From Candidatus Rokuibacteriota bacterium (GTDB lineage: Bacteria > Methylomirabilota > Methylomirabilia > Rokubacteriales > CSP1-6): a stretch of DNA of 38,492 nt. The notes under the pieces are model-generated. The model was not told the DNA's origin and searched no databases. It saw only the letters and a program-made list of their open reading frames with translations. Positions 38,470 through 38,492 of this stretch are shown here, piece after piece. The position numbers were made by a program, and so were the translations under genes. Location of the stretch: contig QHTB01000178.1 of assembly GCA_003220615.1 (NCBI GenBank), positions 1 to 38,492 of the forward strand, written 5' to 3'. Every line of letters begins with the position of its first letter. The first letter of the stretch is position 1.

Positions 38470-38475
38470 TATCCT
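38470..38475 (+). promoter_or_regulatory. Possible -10 box (TATCCT) for the gene at the right edge
   Basis: TATCCT ends 6 bases before a GTG at 38482, the same layout as at the Nudix and MFS genes. Confidence 0.3.
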
Positions 38476-38481
38476 CGCGCG

Positions 38482-38492
38482 GTGATTCGGGA
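38482..38492 (+). CDS. Possible start of a gene cut by the right edge
   Basis: GTG ATT CGG and two further bases reach the window end. The only support is the TATCCT box six bases upstream. Nothing can be said about the product. Confidence 0.25.

Noticed and set aside
1..38492. CRISPR arrays, tRNA/rRNA genes, insertion sequences, prophage or integration sites
   Set aside because: I looked for regular repeats, cloverleaf-like or rRNA-like sequence, transposase or integrase motifs and flanking duplications and saw none; the only dispersed repeats are the 11841/25607 pair and the 37547/37643 pair.

Overview
The window is a GC-rich (about two-thirds G+C by eye), densely coded piece of bacterial chromosome. 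I see no tRNA, rRNA, CRISPR array, phage gene or transposase. GTG and TTG starts are common, four-base ATGA/GTGA overlaps are frequent, and several first genes of transcription units seem to lack a Shine-Dalgarno sequence. The mix (branched-chain-type ABC transporter, acyl-CoA dehydrogenase and MaoC genes, molybdenum hydroxylase, stressosome genes with hybrid kinases, a PEP-CTERM protein) suits an uncultured soil or sediment bacterium, for example Candidatus Rokubacteria/Methylomirabilota or a deltaproteobacterium-like lineage. That placement is inference.

Layout. 1-1168 (-): alpha/beta hydrolase coupled to a membrane protein that runs off the left edge. 1208-4669 (+): CDF metal exporter, UxaA-type dehydratase, CCG-domain Fe-S protein. 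4666-5506 (-): ClpS-like adaptor and a zinc-ribbon/PilZ protein. 5604-9375 (-): tandem acyl-CoA dehydrogenase, MaoC hydratase, secreted beta-propeller. 9403-11786 (+): membrane phosphodiesterase coupled to an EEP-family phosphatase/nuclease. 12056-14664 (+): IorA/IorB-like molybdenum hydroxylase with a Tat signal. 14710-17103 (-): DUF4410-like lipoprotein, methyltransferase, DUF429 protein. 17108-21643 (-): complete livKHMGF transporter. 21735-22280 (+): Nudix hydrolase. 22277-24377 (-): TauE exporter, FlK-like thioesterase and two MaoC half-proteins. 24405-25577 (+): MFS exporter. 25728-27584 (-): ketoacyl synthase III with a large extra N-terminal domain. 27992-28531 (+): secreted protein behind a sigma-54-type promoter. 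28865-35573 (+): stressosome and hybrid-kinase module. 35590-37457 (-): Rid-family protein and hydantoinase-like amidohydrolase. 37783-38454 (+): PEP-CTERM protein behind a sigma-54-type promoter.

The most interesting system is the six-gene run rsbR-rsbS-rsbT-(RsbT/PP2C fusion)-(RsbT/hybrid kinase fusion)-hybrid kinase. Three RsbT-type ATPase domains follow one another, one free, one fused to a phosphatase and one fused to a histidine kinase with two receivers. The design suggests that a stressosome controls a phosphorelay through a physically attached RsbT domain, with no sigma factor cascade in sight.

Other notable structure: an intergenic repeat present twice, with a conserved four-run G tract overlapping one arm of a long hairpin; TANNNT boxes 6-9 bases before start codons (predicted leaderless mRNAs); a tandem acyl-CoA dehydrogenase whose halves have lost complementary motifs; and two secreted-protein genes with -24/-12 promoters, one behind twin upstream repeats.
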